A program made the position numbers and the translations under genes. From Nemertoderma westbladi (taxonomy: Eukaryota; Xenacoelomorpha; Nemertodermatida; Nemertodermatidae): a stretch of 30,492 nt of DNA. The notes below the pieces were generated by a model, which worked only from the letters and a program-made list of their open reading frames with translations, was not told the DNA's origin and searched no databases. Of this stretch, positions 29,995 through 30,492 are shown piece by piece (position 1 is the stretch's first letter; each line of letters begins with the position of its first letter). Location: the NCBI GenBank assembly GCA_032718475.1, contig JAUCBJ010001378.1, positions 1 through 30,492 of the forward strand. Reading direction: 5' to 3'.

Positions 29995-30492
<498 letters not shown>

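Overview
The window looks like nuclear DNA of an invertebrate animal, possibly a lophotrochozoan such as a mollusc; the phylum is a guess. The reasons are AT-rich sequence, spliced exons with GT/AG borders, a kindlin (FERMT/UNC-112) gene, a GPCR exon, several LINE families, tRNA-derived SINEs, MITEs and long satellites. There is no sign of bacterial gene organisation, no operon and no CRISPR array.

Layout. 1-3370 (minus) is one uninterrupted reading frame of about 1,123 codons. It encodes the Gag part of a BEL/Pao-type LTR retroelement and runs off the left edge. 3371-6500 is its upstream side, made of repeats: ACCGGTAT-containing copies, a 288-bp tandem duplication and a 38-bp minisatellite. 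6807-8746 (minus) is an RTE-like LINE with an intact endonuclease and a broken reverse transcriptase. 10708-11579 is an 872-bp foldback element, and a fragment of the same family lies at 15670-15830. 11716-12975 is a large inverted satellite, one arm of which contains a 296-bp tandem duplication. 14150-14304 (minus) is a convincing first coding exon of a class A GPCR (short N-terminus, TM1, splice donor). 14676-14889 and 29035-29169 are two copies of one MITE family. 16509-16760 and 24974-25183 share another dispersed repeat. 16975-18999 (minus) is a scrambled cluster of LINE fragments with a SINE inserted.

The clearest host gene is kindlin on the minus strand. Its last two coding exons are 22764-22877 and 22025-22204, with in-phase splice sites, and they encode the end of the FERM F3 domain. 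No earlier kindlin exon was found up to 30492, so the preceding intron appears to exceed 7.6 kb. It contains a poly-G-associated foldback, an inverted-end tRNA-derived element, a 20-bp satellite of about 2.4 kb, a 19-bp satellite, a MITE, and a CAGA/GAGA microsatellite that reaches the right edge.

No single pathway links these genes. The two host genes lie in the same orientation, with the kindlin 3' end followed by the GPCR 5' end, and an X-box/CCAAT cluster lies between them. The rest is mobile and satellite DNA. The best candidates for something undescribed are the very long N-terminal part of the BEL/Pao Gag, the foldback family with homopolymer tracts, the inverted satellite, the intronic hairpin at 22403-22446 and the X-box cluster.
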